Origin: Roseovarius sp. W115 | GTDB taxonomy: Bacteria > Pseudomonadota > Alphaproteobacteria > Rhodobacterales > Rhodobacteraceae | Direction: 5' to 3' | Assembly (NCBI RefSeq): GCF_032842945.2 | Contig: NZ_CP146606.1 | Location: 2,236,501 to 2,300,500 of the forward strand | Length of the DNA: 64,000 nucleotides | In this document: in pieces, positions 29,094-38,211 of the stretch | Layout of the letters: every line of letters begins with the position of its first letter | How positions within the stretch are numbered: position 1 is the first letter of the stretch | Notes under the pieces: model-generated | Database searches by the model: none | Told to the model about the DNA's origin: nothing | What the model saw: the letters and a program-made list of their open reading frames with translations, nothing else | Program-made: the position numbers and the translations under genes

Positions 29094-29283
29094 CTGAGAT
29101 CCCTCTTGATCTGATTTGTTTCGAGCGATTGCGCGGTCCGGTGCCATACGCATGTGAAGCGGTGGCGCTGGGCGGGTCTAAAACGCATAAGACCCATCCA
29201 GCCCGGGAATCGTGATTTGTGCGCGTGATACCCTATTGGAAGCGTTCTGGCTAGACGGTATGCGATGGTATACTAAAATTGTT

Positions 29284-30513
29284 TTATGTCGAACTGCCTC
29301 TTTCCAGACCGCGCATGCGCTGTGTCAGGGCGCACGCGACGCATGCACAAATCAAAACGCCGACAAGTAAAGGAACCGGAGTACCGTTGAATGCAAGACC
29401 TATAGGTACAGAGAACACCACGGAACCCACCGTCGCAATCCCAGTCGTGATGCTGGCCGCCATTCCTGCGATATGGCCCAACGGTTCGAGCGCCAGTGCG
29501 TTGAGGTTGCCCAAGGTCAGGCCAATCATGAAGAAAACAGTGACCTGCCATGGGAAATAGATAAAGAACCCGGGCCCAGCGCTATTTTGGAGCAAAAAGA
29601 GCGCAAGGATTGGAACGGTCACGACAATCTGGCCAATAAGTGCCACGAGGATCAGTTTTCTCATGCCGAGCCGGAGAACCAGCGAGGCGTTTACGATGCT
29701 GCCAGTGGCGGCCACAAGTGCAATTAGGGCGAACCAATAGGGGAATTCCGATCCCCGGCCAAAGCTCTGGTCCATGATCTGCTGGATCGAGCTGATCGAC
29801 GCGAAAAGCATTGTGAAGCAGAGCGTCTGCACGGCGATGGACAGGCGCACCATCGGGTGGGCGATAACTTCTTTCGCGGCGCTCAGAAGTGTGCGCAACT
29901 CGAATTTGTTGCGCTGCTCTGGTGGTAGGGGTTCTGTGAGACGTAAGCTGGTCCAGAGGGTTGTGATGGCGGCAAAAACCAGGAAGGAAACGAAAATCCC
30001 GCGCCATCCTGTAACGCTGAGAATGGCAGCTCCGGCCATAGGGGCAACGGCTGGCACGAGGGCAAAGACCAGCATCACAAAGCTCATAAGCCGGGCCATC
30101 TCACGCCCTTTATAAAGGTCTCGAATGATGGCCAGCGCCACGATCCGCGCCGCAGACGCGCCGAGGCCCTGAAGGATGCGCGCGGCGATGAGGGCCTCCA
30201 TAGAAGGGGTCAGTGTGGCCAAGGCCGCGCCGATGACGTAGATCACTGCACCCCAGAACAGCACGGGCTTGCGCCCGAAGGCGTCCGATATCGCGCCCAC
30301 GAAAAACGTGCCCAGACCTAGACCCAGAATGAAGCTGCCCACCACCAGTTGCGCGCGGTTTGGATCACTTGGCGATAGATCCGCACCGATCTGGGGCAGT
30401 GCGGGGAGCATGGCGTCGATGGAATAGGCAATCGTGGCCACGAGCATGGCCATAAGTGCCACGAATTCTGTGCGGCTTAGGGTTTGGTTGGTCGTGGCGG
30501 GAGACGATTGCAT
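29284..30513 (-). CDS. MFS drug exporter of the Bcr/CflA type
   Basis: The 409-residue protein has about 12 membrane segments and the Bcr/CflA signatures: DAMLPALPQIG after the first helix, LGTFFVGAISDAFGRKPVLF (MFS motif A) and ARIVALAIIRDLYKGREMARLMS. Such proteins export drugs or small metabolites by proton antiport. It lies 38 bp after the DsbA-like gene in the same direction. The true substrate is unknown. Confidence 0.9.
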   Translation of the reverse strand: MQSSPATTNQTLSRTEFVALMAMLVATIAYSIDAMLPALPQIGADLSPSDPNRAQLVVGSFILGLGLGTFFVGAISDAFGRKPVLFWGAVIYVIGAALATLTPSMEALIAARILQGLGASAARIVALAIIRDLYKGREMARLMSFVMLVFALVPAVAPMAGAAILSVTGWRGIFVSFLVFAAITTLWTSLRLTEPLPPEQRNKFELRTLLSAAKEVIAHPMVRLSIAVQTLCFTMLFASISSIQQIMDQSFGRGSEFPYWFALIALVAATGSIVNASLVLRLGMRKLILVALIGQIVVTVPILALFLLQNSAGPGFFIYFPWQVTVFFMIGLTLGNLNALALEPLGHIAGMAASITTGIATVGSVVFSVPIGLAFNGTPVPLLVGVLICACVACALTQRMRGLERGSST

Positions 30514-30551
30514 GACTGCGCGCTACCACAGGCAGCTGGTACGCAAAAGCA

Positions 30552-31202
30552 CTATACCTCGCCATCTGCCTCTAGCTGAGCCGTGATTTCGTCAATCACC
30601 TTGATCCACATGCCGGTGGGCTGGCATCCGGGCACGGCGTGTTTGCCTGCAACAATGAAGCAGGGCACGCCCGTGACACCCATTTGCCGAAAAGCAGTGT
30701 CGCGTTGGGTGATGTCCTCGATATCGGCGTCGGAGGCGAGCAGCTTTTGCACTACGGCTGCGTCCATACCCGCGCTGTCGGCAATATCGCCGAGCACTTC
30801 GCGGTCGCCGATATCACGGCCTTCTTCGAAATAGGCGCGAAAAAGCGACATGGCGACGGGCATCTGGCGGTCCTCAACCCCGGCCCAGTGAATGAGCCTG
30901 TGGGCGTCCATGGTGTTGGGCGTGCGGGTGATCCCTTCGAAGTTGATGTGCAGCCCCTCGGCCTCAGCGCGTTCGACCACAGGGGCGTAGGCCTCCACCG
31001 CGCCTTTCTTGCCACCAAACTTGCCCTCCAGATAGGCGCGGCGATCCATGCCTTCCCTGGGCATGTCAGGATTCAGTTGAAATGGATGCCATTCAATGGT
31101 GAACGGATGTTTGGGCCGTTCGAGCAAGGCCTTATCCAAGGCAGTTTTTCCGATATAGCACCACGGGCAGATCGGGTCGGAGATGATATCAAGCTTGATC
31201 AT
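30552..31202 (-). CDS. DsbA family oxidoreductase (FrnE-like)
   Basis: Cytoplasmic DsbA-like proteins of this group have a thioredoxin fold with an alpha-helical insert. The 216-residue protein begins MIKLDIISDPICPWCYIGK, with the active-site CPWC, and has the family's EGMDRRAYLEGKFGG and VTGVPCFIVAGKHAVPGCQP (cis-Pro) segments. ATG 31202 is used because the upstream frame (to 31325) lies inside the AMP-ligase gene; the two genes overlap by 14 bases. No signal peptide is seen. Confidence 0.9.
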   Translation of the reverse strand: MIKLDIISDPICPWCYIGKTALDKALLERPKHPFTIEWHPFQLNPDMPREGMDRRAYLEGKFGGKKGAVEAYAPVVERAEAEGLHINFEGITRTPNTMDAHRLIHWAGVEDRQMPVAMSLFRAYFEEGRDIGDREVLGDIADSAGMDAAVVQKLLASDADIEDITQRDTAFRQMGVTGVPCFIVAGKHAVPGCQPTGMWIKVIDEITAQLEADGEV

Positions 31203-32715
31203 GGAGGCTTTCGTAAATCGGTCGCAGGGCGCGACGCAGGAGTTTGCCGTTGGCGCCAGTGGGCAACGCCTCAACATGGAAAAAGCCGCGCGGTTGCTTG
31301 TAAGCGGCCAGGTTCTCTTGGACATAGGATGTCAGCGCGGCGTCGGCAACCGGGTTGGGGGCGGTGTAGAAGGCCATGATGAGGCGCGCGTCTTGCTTGA
31401 CTTCGATATCGGTGACGGCGGCCTGTGTGATGTCAGGATGGGCGTTGAGCACGGCCTCTACCTCCATCGGAGACACGCGATAGCCCCCGGCGTTCATCAT
31501 GTCATCGGACCGTCCGAGATAGGTAATGTTGCCACCTTCGTCCATAACGCCTTGATCTCCGGTCAGAAACCAATCGACCTGCATTCGCGCCTGGGTCTCT
31601 TCCTCGGTGTTCAGATAGCCCAGCATGAGACCCGGATCGGATCGGTGAATGGCAATGGTGCCTTCTTGACCGACCGGGACAGGGCCATCAGGACCCAAAA
31701 GCGCCAAGCGTCGGCCCGGTTGAGGCTGACCCAATGTTCCGGGTGCTGCGGGGTTTGACGGGCAGGCCGAGATAAAGGTGGAACACTCGGACATGCCATA
31801 GGCCTCATAAAGCGCGGTGTCTGTGGCACGCTCCCAACTTGTCCGGATTGTATCCGAAAGCTTTTCGCCTGCCGTAAGCCCATGACGCAGGCGTGGCACA
31901 TGGATGCTTGTTTGATGTCCCAGAATTTTCCGGTAAACGCCTGGAGCTGCGGCAAAAATCGTCGCATCATGGCGTTTGAGCAAAAGCGGCAGTTGCTCTG
32001 GTGTGGTTCCGGTTTCCGGTATCAAGGCCGTGGCCCCGATGGTCCACGGATCCATCAGCCCGGTGCCAAGTGCATAAGTCCAATTGAATGCACCCGCATG
32101 CAAAAGTCGATCATCCTCGGTGAGGCCATACCAGCCGTCAAACATCATCTGCCGCGCCCAGATGGCGCGGTGGGCATGGACTACGGCACGCGGCGTGCCG
32201 GATGTTCCAGAGGTGAAGATGACATAAGCAGGCCGGTTCGGATCGCGCATCTCGAATGCAGCAGGGGGCAGATCGCGCATCTCGACTAACGCTTCGGTGC
32301 TGATCTGTGGAATATCCGTTGGGGGACAAGCAACGCTTTTGTCGCGTAGGATGCATTTGGGCGAAACGGTTTCTACGATCGCTGCGGTCTCGCGTTCAGT
32401 GAGCTGTGAAGAAGTCACCACCGGAACAAGTCCCACCGCAATTGCTCCAAGGTAAACAATTGGAAAATCTACGCTATTCCCTAGTCGCATCAATATGTGA
32501 TCGCCCGGTTCCAAACCCGTTTTCAGCAGACCTGCGCCGGTGCCCAAGACTGCCGACTTCAGACGCGCATAACTCCAGCGTTCCGCGCCGGTCAGGCCGA
32601 GCACGGCGAGCGCGACTTTGTCGCAAAGATCGTCTGCGCGTCCCAAAACATGCGCCGCCAGGTTGAACGGCGCGGGGCAGGGCGGGAAAGGCTCAGATTG
32701 CGTTTGCGACAACAT
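31189..32715 (-). CDS. AMP-dependent acyl-CoA synthetase/ligase
   Basis: ANL-superfamily enzymes activate a carboxylic acid with ATP and pass it to CoA. The 508-residue protein has YVIFTSGTSGTPRAVVHAH (P-loop-like motif), YEAYGMSECSTF, and WFLTGDQGVMDEGGNITYLGRSDDMMNAGGYRVSPMEVE near the C-terminus, with the catalytic Lys region GANGKLLRR. It is similar to benzoate-CoA-ligase/acetoacetyl-type ligases, but the substrate is not evident. ATG 32715 is chosen over a TTG two codons earlier. It is divergent from the XRE-cupin regulator. Confidence 0.9.
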   Translation of the reverse strand: MLSQTQSEPFPPCPAPFNLAAHVLGRADDLCDKVALAVLGLTGAERWSYARLKSAVLGTGAGLLKTGLEPGDHILMRLGNSVDFPIVYLGAIAVGLVPVVTSSQLTERETAAIVETVSPKCILRDKSVACPPTDIPQISTEALVEMRDLPPAAFEMRDPNRPAYVIFTSGTSGTPRAVVHAHRAIWARQMMFDGWYGLTEDDRLLHAGAFNWTYALGTGLMDPWTIGATALIPETGTTPEQLPLLLKRHDATIFAAAPGVYRKILGHQTSIHVPRLRHGLTAGEKLSDTIRTSWERATDTALYEAYGMSECSTFISACPSNPAAPGTLGQPQPGRRLALLGPDGPVPVGQEGTIAIHRSDPGLMLGYLNTEEETQARMQVDWFLTGDQGVMDEGGNITYLGRSDDMMNAGGYRVSPMEVEAVLNAHPDITQAAVTDIEVKQDARLIMAFYTAPNPVADAALTSYVQENLAAYKQPRGFFHVEALPTGANGKLLRRALRPIYESLHDQA

Positions 32716-32780
32716 TTCCAAGGCTTAGGCCGCGACCTCGTTGGTTGCAAGGCGACAAAGCTCTGGCCTATAGCTGAAGC

Positions 32781-33404
32781 ATGACAGATCGTTCACCCGT
32801 CAACCTGATCAGCATTGCGCGTGACAGCGGCACCGAAGAAGGCGCTGAACCGCTAAATCTTGGAATGCGTGTTCGCGGTCTTCGCAAATCAAAGGGCTGG
32901 ACGCTTGAGCAAGCTGCGCGGCAGGCTGGGTTGGCGCGATCAACGCTGAGCAAGATCGAAAACGGGCAAATGTCGCCTACTTATGAGGCACTTAAGAAGC
33001 TGGCGACCGGACTTGAGATTTCAGTTCCACAGCTCTTTACGCCGCCCAGCCCTGGCCAGATCAGCGGTCGTATGGCGGTGACAAAGACCGGGCAGGGCAA
33101 GACCCATGCCACGGTCACCTACGAACATGAATTGCTGGGCGAGGCGCTCTCGAAAAAGCAGATGCTCCCTTATCGCGCTCGGATCAGAGCGCGGTCGGTG
33201 GAGGAATTTGATGGCTGGGTACGCCATGATGGTGAGGAGTTTCTCTATGTATTGACCGGGGTGATCCGGCTCTACACAGAGTTCTACGAACCCATCGAAA
33301 TGCGCCGGGGCGACAGCGCTTATTATGATGCCACGATGGGGCATAACGTGGTGTCTGTCAGCGACGAAGATGCCACGATCCTGTGGGTGACGTCGCTCTC
33401 CTGA
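32781..33404 (+). CDS. XRE-family regulator with C-terminal cupin domain
   Basis: The 207-residue protein has an N-terminal helix-turn-helix of the XRE type (residues about 27-85: VRGLRKSKGWTLEQAARQAGLARSTLSKIENG) followed by a cupin (about 115-205; ... HDGEEFLYVLTGVIRLY, RRGDSAYYDATMGHNVV), a usual ligand-sensing pair. The divergent gap to the AMP-ligase is 65 bp, so it may regulate that operon and/or the sulfatase downstream; this is inference. Confidence 0.9.
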   Translation: MTDRSPVNLISIARDSGTEEGAEPLNLGMRVRGLRKSKGWTLEQAARQAGLARSTLSKIENGQMSPTYEALKKLATGLEISVPQLFTPPSPGQISGRMAVTKTGQGKTHATVTYEHELLGEALSKKQMLPYRARIRARSVEEFDGWVRHDGEEFLYVLTGVIRLYTEFYEPIEMRRGDSAYYDATMGHNVVSVSDEDATILWVTSLS

Positions 33405-33463
33405 TCTTCGCTCCAAACCAACGTCGGTATTGCGTCGGTGCGATTTGCAGCGTTGAGTGAGAT

Positions 33464-34918
33464 ATGATCAATTTTCTAATCCTGATTTCTGATGAGCATC
33501 GACGTGATGCGATGGGGTGCATGGGGCATCCGGTTGTCCAAACGCCAAACCTCGATGCGTTAGCGGCGCGCGGCACGCTATTCGATAACGCCTACACGCC
33601 GTCTCCGATGTGTGTGCCCACACGGGCCGCGATTGCCTGTGGCGACCATGTGCACCGGACGCGGTTTTGGGACAGTGCCACGCCCTATGACGGAAGCCGG
33701 ACGAGTTGGATGCATCGGTTGAGGGAGGCAGGTGTTCATGTGGCCTCAATCGGCAAACTGCATTTTCGCTCCGGGACCGATGACAATGGGTTCAGCGAAG
33801 AAATCCTGCCGATGCATGTGGTGGGCGGCGTAGGGTGGGCCGTGGGGCTCTTGCGGGAGAACACGCCAGAATATGACGCGGCAAAGGAGCTGGCGGCGGA
33901 TGTGGGCACGGGTGAGAGCAGCTATACGGCCTACGATCGGGACATCACAGATGCCGCTTGTGATTGGCTGCATGCGCCTGAGCGCCGCGAAACGCCATGG
34001 GCGTCGTTTGTGTCGCTAGTTAGTCCGCACTATCCGTTGACTGCGCCTGAGGATTGGGCACAGCTCTACGATCCCGAGGACATGGATTTGCCGGTGGGTT
34101 ATGCGCCTGAGGAGCGCCCGTCGCATAGTGAGCTTGCTAACGTGCTGAGCTTCTTTGACTATGATCGCTATTTTGATGAAGCGCGTTTGAAAGAGGCGAA
34201 GGCCGCGTATTTTGCGCTTACCAGTTTCATGGATGATTGTGTTGGACGTATCCTGACGGCGCTGGAGGCTTCGGGGCAGGCGGAAGACACGGTTGTCCTT
34301 TACGTCTCAGACCATGGTGAAATGCTGGGCGATCATGGGTTTTGGACCAAACAGGTGATGTATGAGGCCTCAGCCGGAGTGCCGATGATCCTAGGCGGGC
34401 CGGGCGTGCCAAAGGGTAAACGCGTTGGCACAGGCACCAGTCTTCTGGATGTCTCTGCCACGGCCTTGGATGTTTTTGGCATGCCACAGGTATCGGACCT
34501 TCCCGGAAACTCCTTGTGCGACATAGCGCGGGCAGAGGATGATCTGGATCGAACTGTGTTGAGCGAGTATCACGACGGAGGATCGACCACTGGCACATTC
34601 ATGGTGCGGTGGCGGGGGTGGAAATATGTTCACTACGTTGGACATGCACCGCAGTTGTTTGATCTGGAGGCGGATCCGCTGGAGCTTGAGGATCTGGTTG
34701 GGCGTTCGGGAGCGGATGCGCGGACTATCAATGCGCTTGCCGAGGGGGAACGCCGCTTACGTGCAATCTGCGATCCTGAGGCGGTGAATGTCCAATGCTT
34801 TGCTGACCAAAGGGCTCGGATTGACGCGCTGGGAGGCGAACAGGCATGTCGCGAGGCGTATGTGTTCAACCACACACCGACGCCGGATGAACAGTCGCGT
34901 GAGGGTTCGGCGCTTTAG
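33464..34918 (+). CDS. Sulfatase (arylsulfatase/choline-sulfatase superfamily)
   Basis: The 484-residue protein has the sulfatase signature CVPTR with Cys50 as the residue converted to formylglycine (C-x-P-x-R), the metal-binding Asp10 of LILISDEHRRDAMG, and SDHGEMLGDHGFWTK near residue 280, the second metal site. No signal peptide is visible, so it is probably cytoplasmic; this resembles choline- or phosphonate-hydrolase-type members of Rhodobacterales. It follows the XRE-cupin gene by 59 bp. The substrate is unknown. Confidence 0.9.
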   Translation: MINFLILISDEHRRDAMGCMGHPVVQTPNLDALAARGTLFDNAYTPSPMCVPTRAAIACGDHVHRTRFWDSATPYDGSRTSWMHRLREAGVHVASIGKLHFRSGTDDNGFSEEILPMHVVGGVGWAVGLLRENTPEYDAAKELAADVGTGESSYTAYDRDITDAACDWLHAPERRETPWASFVSLVSPHYPLTAPEDWAQLYDPEDMDLPVGYAPEERPSHSELANVLSFFDYDRYFDEARLKEAKAAYFALTSFMDDCVGRILTALEASGQAEDTVVLYVSDHGEMLGDHGFWTKQVMYEASAGVPMILGGPGVPKGKRVGTGTSLLDVSATALDVFGMPQVSDLPGNSLCDIARAEDDLDRTVLSEYHDGGSTTGTFMVRWRGWKYVHYVGHAPQLFDLEADPLELEDLVGRSGADARTINALAEGERRLRAICDPEAVNVQCFADQRARIDALGGEQACREAYVFNHTPTPDEQSREGSAL

Positions 34919-34925
34919 AGGCTGT

Positions 34926-35621
34926 TCAAGCGGTGCGGTTTTTCAGCCCATGGAAGATGTGGGTGAATGTGGCCGCGCCCAGGATTGGGATCAGCAGGTT
35001 GATCAGCGGCACCGAGAGCGGAACGGCCATCAGGATGCCCGCCAACCAGATCGTGCCACGGTTTGCTTTGCGCATGTCACGGGCTTTGGCGCGCCCGACG
35101 CGGCGCATGGCGGCGAGTTGGAAATACTCGTGGCCCAGAAGATAGCCGTTCATGCCCCAGAATATGAAGAGCATCAGAGGCGGCACAAAGGCGTACAGAA
35201 TGAGCGCCAGAATGTTCGCGCCGACGAGCACGCCTAGAAAGTTCACGGTGTCGCGTGTTGCATCCCACATGGACACTTTCATGGCCGGGGGAAGATCGCG
35301 ATAGTGCTTGTCCTCAACGGCTTGGGCGACCTCATCCAGAAACATCGATGTGATGGCCGATGCGACCGGCACCATGAGGAAGATGGACAGCACAAACATG
35401 GCCAGTAAGCCCGTCCATCCCAGCAGGTCATCAAGCCATTGCACTTCGCCGATGAGCCAGACCTCGGTTGTGTCCCTCGCCAGCCATTGGATCAGCATCA
35501 GAAATGCAGCAGTGGCGGCAATGAGAAGAACCAGAGTCAGGCCGATGCCGAGCATCAGAACCTTGCGGAACCGTGGGTCGCTGATTTGCGACAGTGCTTT
35601 GAAAAAGCTTGCGAAAATCAT
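34926..35621 (-). CDS. EI24 / CysZ-like membrane protein
   Basis: The 231-residue protein has four to five hydrophobic segments and the EI24-domain features LSIFLMVPVASAITSMFLDEVAQAVE and MNGYLLGHEYFQLAAMRR. CysZ-like proteins in this family mediate sulfate uptake, but homologues in alphaproteobacteria are uncharacterised. The ATG overlaps the stop codon of the upstream nitroreductase frame (ATGA, 35618-35621), so the two are translationally coupled. Confidence 0.85.
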   Translation of the reverse strand: MIFASFFKALSQISDPRFRKVLMLGIGLTLVLLIAATAAFLMLIQWLARDTTEVWLIGEVQWLDDLLGWTGLLAMFVLSIFLMVPVASAITSMFLDEVAQAVEDKHYRDLPPAMKVSMWDATRDTVNFLGVLVGANILALILYAFVPPLMLFIFWGMNGYLLGHEYFQLAAMRRVGRAKARDMRKANRGTIWLAGILMAVPLSVPLINLLIPILGAATFTHIFHGLKNRTA

Positions 35622-36195
35622 TCAGACATCCAGGTCGTGATGGCGTCGATGTCGGGGCGAGGGCGTTCGGGCGGTGTGCTGCGTTCTGTGCCGATATGGA
35701 TGAACCCGGCGACGCGTTCGTGTGCTGCGAGCCCAAGGCCCTCTTCGACGAAGCCGCGATCATGCGCAGGCCAGCCACTAAGCCAATTCGCCCCCAGCCA
35801 GAGGCCAGGGCTGCGTTCAACAAAGCCAGACAGGCCGCACCTGCCGAATAGGTCTGTTCCAGGGGTGGAATATTTTCCGACGGTTTTTGTGCTTCGATAA
35901 CTGCGACTGCCAGACGGCCATCGGCGAATTGCATGCGGGCCTTTGCGATGTCTTCTGGGCTGCGATTGAGTTTTGCGCCCCGCGCGTCGACAAGGTTTGC
36001 CAAACGGGACAAAGCCGCGCGCTCCAAAACAATAAAACGCCATGGTTCTAGTTTGCCATGATCTGGGCTGCGCCCCGCTGCCGTTAGTAGTGGATGCAGG
36101 TCCGCGGGTTTCGGGATCGGTAAGTCGAGAGTTTTCGCGGGTCGGGAGCGGCGCGTAAGCAAAAACTCCATCGCAGCGGGGTTTGGATTGGGCAT
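35618..36195 (-). pseudogene. Nitroreductase family protein interrupted by a single-base frameshift
   Basis: Frame 1 encodes MPNPNPAAMEFLLTRRSRPAKTL through ACLALLNAALASGWG; the expected continuation ANWLSGWPAHDRGFVEEG... HERVAGFIHIGT is found in another frame. The shift is at the run of five C (35791-35795, GGGGG on the coding strand): one extra G would restore a 192-residue YdjA/TdsD-like nitroreductase (FMN-dependent). The whole length, 578 bp plus one, is a multiple of three, and both parts keep normal codon use, so this is either a very recent mutation or a sequencing/assembly error. Confidence 0.85.
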
Positions 36196-36281
36196 ATTGG
36201 GCCTTTTGCAGTGATCTTTTGGGAAGATGTCGGGTTGGTGGGCACTTAGGTCAAGACGTAACACGCCGGAAGCCTCTGTAC

Positions 36282-36521
36282 TTAGCTGGGTTGTGCAGAC
36301 AGCTTGTAGACCCCTTCCGGCAGGTTCAGCGCGGCCTGCAGATCGCGCAACTGCGCCATGCTTAGCGTGACTTTTTGCACGTTATCTGTGCGCTGGTCGA
36401 ATTGTTCGATTGTCACGCATTCCTCGAATGCGTTTATGACCACATCTTCAAGAAGAGGGGGCTGTCCTTCGTCCACCAAGGTGACAACGGTGGCATCAAA
36501 TTCGTGCTCGATTGAAAACAT
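36282..36521 (-). CDS. Conserved hypothetical protein (79 residues)
   Basis: The 79-residue product starts MFSIEHEFDATVVTLVDEG and contains EDVVINAFEECVTIEQFDQR, a stretch I recognise from unnamed short proteins of Rhodobacteraceae. It is soluble, acidic and without a signal peptide or motif. ATG 36521 has GGGGTCC upstream. No function is assigned. Confidence 0.7.
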   Translation of the reverse strand: MFSIEHEFDATVVTLVDEGQPPLLEDVVINAFEECVTIEQFDQRTDNVQKVTLSMAQLRDLQAALNLPEGVYKLSAQPS

Positions 36522-36629
36522 TCTCGGACCCCTGGTGTTTGTTGCGACTAAAGCGTCCGGCATTTAGCATGAATCATCAAGTAAAGGCAGGGCGCGTGCA
36601 ACATTCAAATGTCGCACTGCGGTCGACCA

Positions 36630-36664
36630 AAAGCTGTGAGACAGGTTTTTGATCGAACGCTTTA
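36630..36664. repeat. 35-bp dispersed repeat, copy 2
   Basis: Same-orientation copy of the element at 26857-26891, 31/35 identical, ending in TCGAACGCTTTA. It stands in the 269-bp gap between the 79-residue gene and the M48 protease gene, about 125 bp before the latter. No other function for the gap is evident. Confidence 0.55.
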
Positions 36665-36790
36665 TGCAGCAATGCTTGGCTCTCGTCACGAAAGCAATCG
36701 GCAAGGGGCGACTGAAATCCCTGGTTTGTTTGAACAGGGCTGGCGGGACTTGGATTCCCTGCTAGAATACAGTCCGAGTTTAGTGATGGG

Positions 36791-37513
36791 ATGAGCATTA
36801 TGCGTTGGATTGGCTTGATTTTTGCGTCGCTTCTGGCCGGGTGCGTTACAACGACGGAAGGGTCTGCGCCGCAGCAACCTGCACCGCAACAACGTGCAGC
36901 AGGCACAGCGTCCAGCACACCGACGGATGCGCAGGTGGCACGCTTTCGGCAAGTAATTGCGCGCGTCGAGCCTGTGGCGGAGCGATTCTGCCGCAACCAA
37001 AGGAAAAATGCGAATTGCGACTTTAACATCGTGATTGACAGACGCCCCAATCAGCCTGCCAACGCGTATCAGACACTCGACAAAAATGGACGTCCCGTCC
37101 TTGCATTCAATCTTGCGATTCTGGCGGATATGCGCAACTCCGATGAAATCGCCTTTGTTCTGAGCCACGAAGCGGCGCACCACATTGCCGGCCACATCCC
37201 GCGTCAGCAGCAAAACGCGACGGCCGGTGCCATCATTCTCGGCGGGTTGGCCACGCTTGCCGGTGCGGGATCAGGCGCAGTGGATGCCGCCGCGAATGTT
37301 GGCGCAACAGTCGGCGCGCGGACGTATTCCAAGGATTTTGAACTGGAGGCAGATGCGCTGGGTACGGTGATCGCGCGGCGTTCTGGGTACAATCCTGTCC
37401 GAGGTGCGGAGTTCTTTAATCGGATTCCGGATCCCGGTGATCGTTTCCTGGGGTCGCATCCGCCAAATGCGGAACGGATTCAAACCGTGCGTCGGGTAAA
37501 CGCCGGGCTCTGA
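36791..37513 (+). CDS. M48 family metalloprotease, probable lipoprotein
   Basis: The 240-residue protein has a lipobox (LLAGC) after a short hydrophobic N-terminus, so it is probably anchored in the outer membrane or periplasmic face. The zinc motif is HEAAHH with the third ligand Glu in DFELEADALG. Its closest known type is BepA/YcaL-like M48 peptidases (quality control of the outer membrane). The start may be ATG 36791 or 36800. It overlaps the next gene by three bases (TGATG). Confidence 0.85.
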   Translation: MSIMRWIGLIFASLLAGCVTTTEGSAPQQPAPQQRAAGTASSTPTDAQVARFRQVIARVEPVAERFCRNQRKNANCDFNIVIDRRPNQPANAYQTLDKNGRPVLAFNLAILADMRNSDEIAFVLSHEAAHHIAGHIPRQQQNATAGAIILGGLATLAGAGSGAVDAAANVGATVGARTYSKDFELEADALGTVIARRSGYNPVRGAEFFNRIPDPGDRFLGSHPPNAERIQTVRRVNAGL

Positions 37514-37869
37514 TGTATCAAATCAAGAATGTTGTGAATGACCGGGGCTCGAAATATGCGGTTTCGGGAGGCTCTGCTGTGAGCCGCGAGGCTGTGGATG
37601 TCTTTCTTAAGGATTTGAAAAAAGACAAGAAATTTGCGCGCGCGACGCATAACACATGGGCTGTTTTGCAAAGGGATGGCACGCCTCTTAAATCAGATGA
37701 TGGTGAGGCAGGCGCTGGAATGGTGATTATGCGCATGCTGGAGCGCGCGCAGCTTTTCGATCATGTTATTGTTGTAACCCGTTGGTATGGAGGCAAACAT
37801 TTGGGTGGAGATCGGTTTCGACACGTCCAGGATTGCGTTCAGGCGTATTTTGACGCGCGGGGTTATTGA
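37513..37869 (+). CDS. UPF0029 (YigZ/IMPACT-like) protein
   Basis: The 118-residue product matches the N-terminal IMPACT/UPF0029 domain (THNTWAVLQ, DDGEAGAGMVIMRMLE, VVVTRWYGGKHLG). At 118 residues it is much shorter than YigZ (about 200) and lacks the C-terminal domain; this short type occurs in alphaproteobacteria. It starts at the last base of the M48 stop codon, so the pair is coupled. Function unknown. An FNR-like box overlaps its stop codon. Confidence 0.82.
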   Translation: MYQIKNVVNDRGSKYAVSGGSAVSREAVDVFLKDLKKDKKFARATHNTWAVLQRDGTPLKSDDGEAGAGMVIMRMLERAQLFDHVIVVTRWYGGKHLGGDRFRHVQDCVQAYFDARGY

Positions 37870-37879
37870 CACAGATCAA
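37866..37879 (+). promoter_or_regulatory. FNR/FnrL-like box before the DUF6455 operon
   Basis: TTGACACAGATCAA fits the FNR consensus TTGAT-N4-ATCAA with one mismatch. The centre is 69 bp before the first DUF6455 ATG and a weak -10 (CATGAT, 37905-37910) lies where a site at about -41 would place the start. It overlaps the stop codon of the upstream gene, so selection on the codon is limited to TGA. Confidence 0.65.
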
Positions 37880-37941
37880 TGTTTTGAAAACCGGGCTGGG
37901 TCATCATGATCTTGGTGCAACAGGTTTTCGAAAGGTCAAAC

Positions 37942-38211
37942 ATGGCCGATACAATAACAATCAAACACCACGCAGATCTTGTCGACCGAATGGCCGAGAC
38001 GCTGGGTGTCGATCTCGAAGAAAAGGTTTTGGAGGGTCTGCTTGATCCCTCGACGTTGTCAGAGGCGGTACTTGGCTGTACAGGCTGCGCCGATCCTGAA
38101 GGGTGTGAGCTTTGGCTGCAAGCGCATCAAGGTGTCGGAGCTTCATCGACGCCTGTCATGTGCCGGAATGCCTCCATGTTCGACACTCTGATCAAGGGGA
38201 AACGGGCATGA
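37942..38211 (+). CDS. DUF6455 family protein 1
   Basis: The 89-residue protein has Cys46-x2-Cys49-x5-Cys55, then a WLQ helix and Cys74 in MCRNASMF. This CxxCx5C...CxN pattern identifies DUF6455, a small alphaproteobacterial family without known function; the clustered cysteines suggest metal or iron-sulfur binding. It is the first of three related genes and ends in an ATGA overlap with the next. ATG 37942 has AAAGG upstream. Confidence 0.8.
   Translation: MADTITIKHHADLVDRMAETLGVDLEEKVLEGLLDPSTLSEAVLGCTGCADPEGCELWLQAHQGVGASSTPVMCRNASMFDTLIKGKRA

Noticed and set aside
35791..35795. Programmed frameshifting in the nitroreductase gene
   Set aside because: No slippery heptamer followed by a clear downstream structure was seen, and a one-base loss in a homopolymer is simpler.
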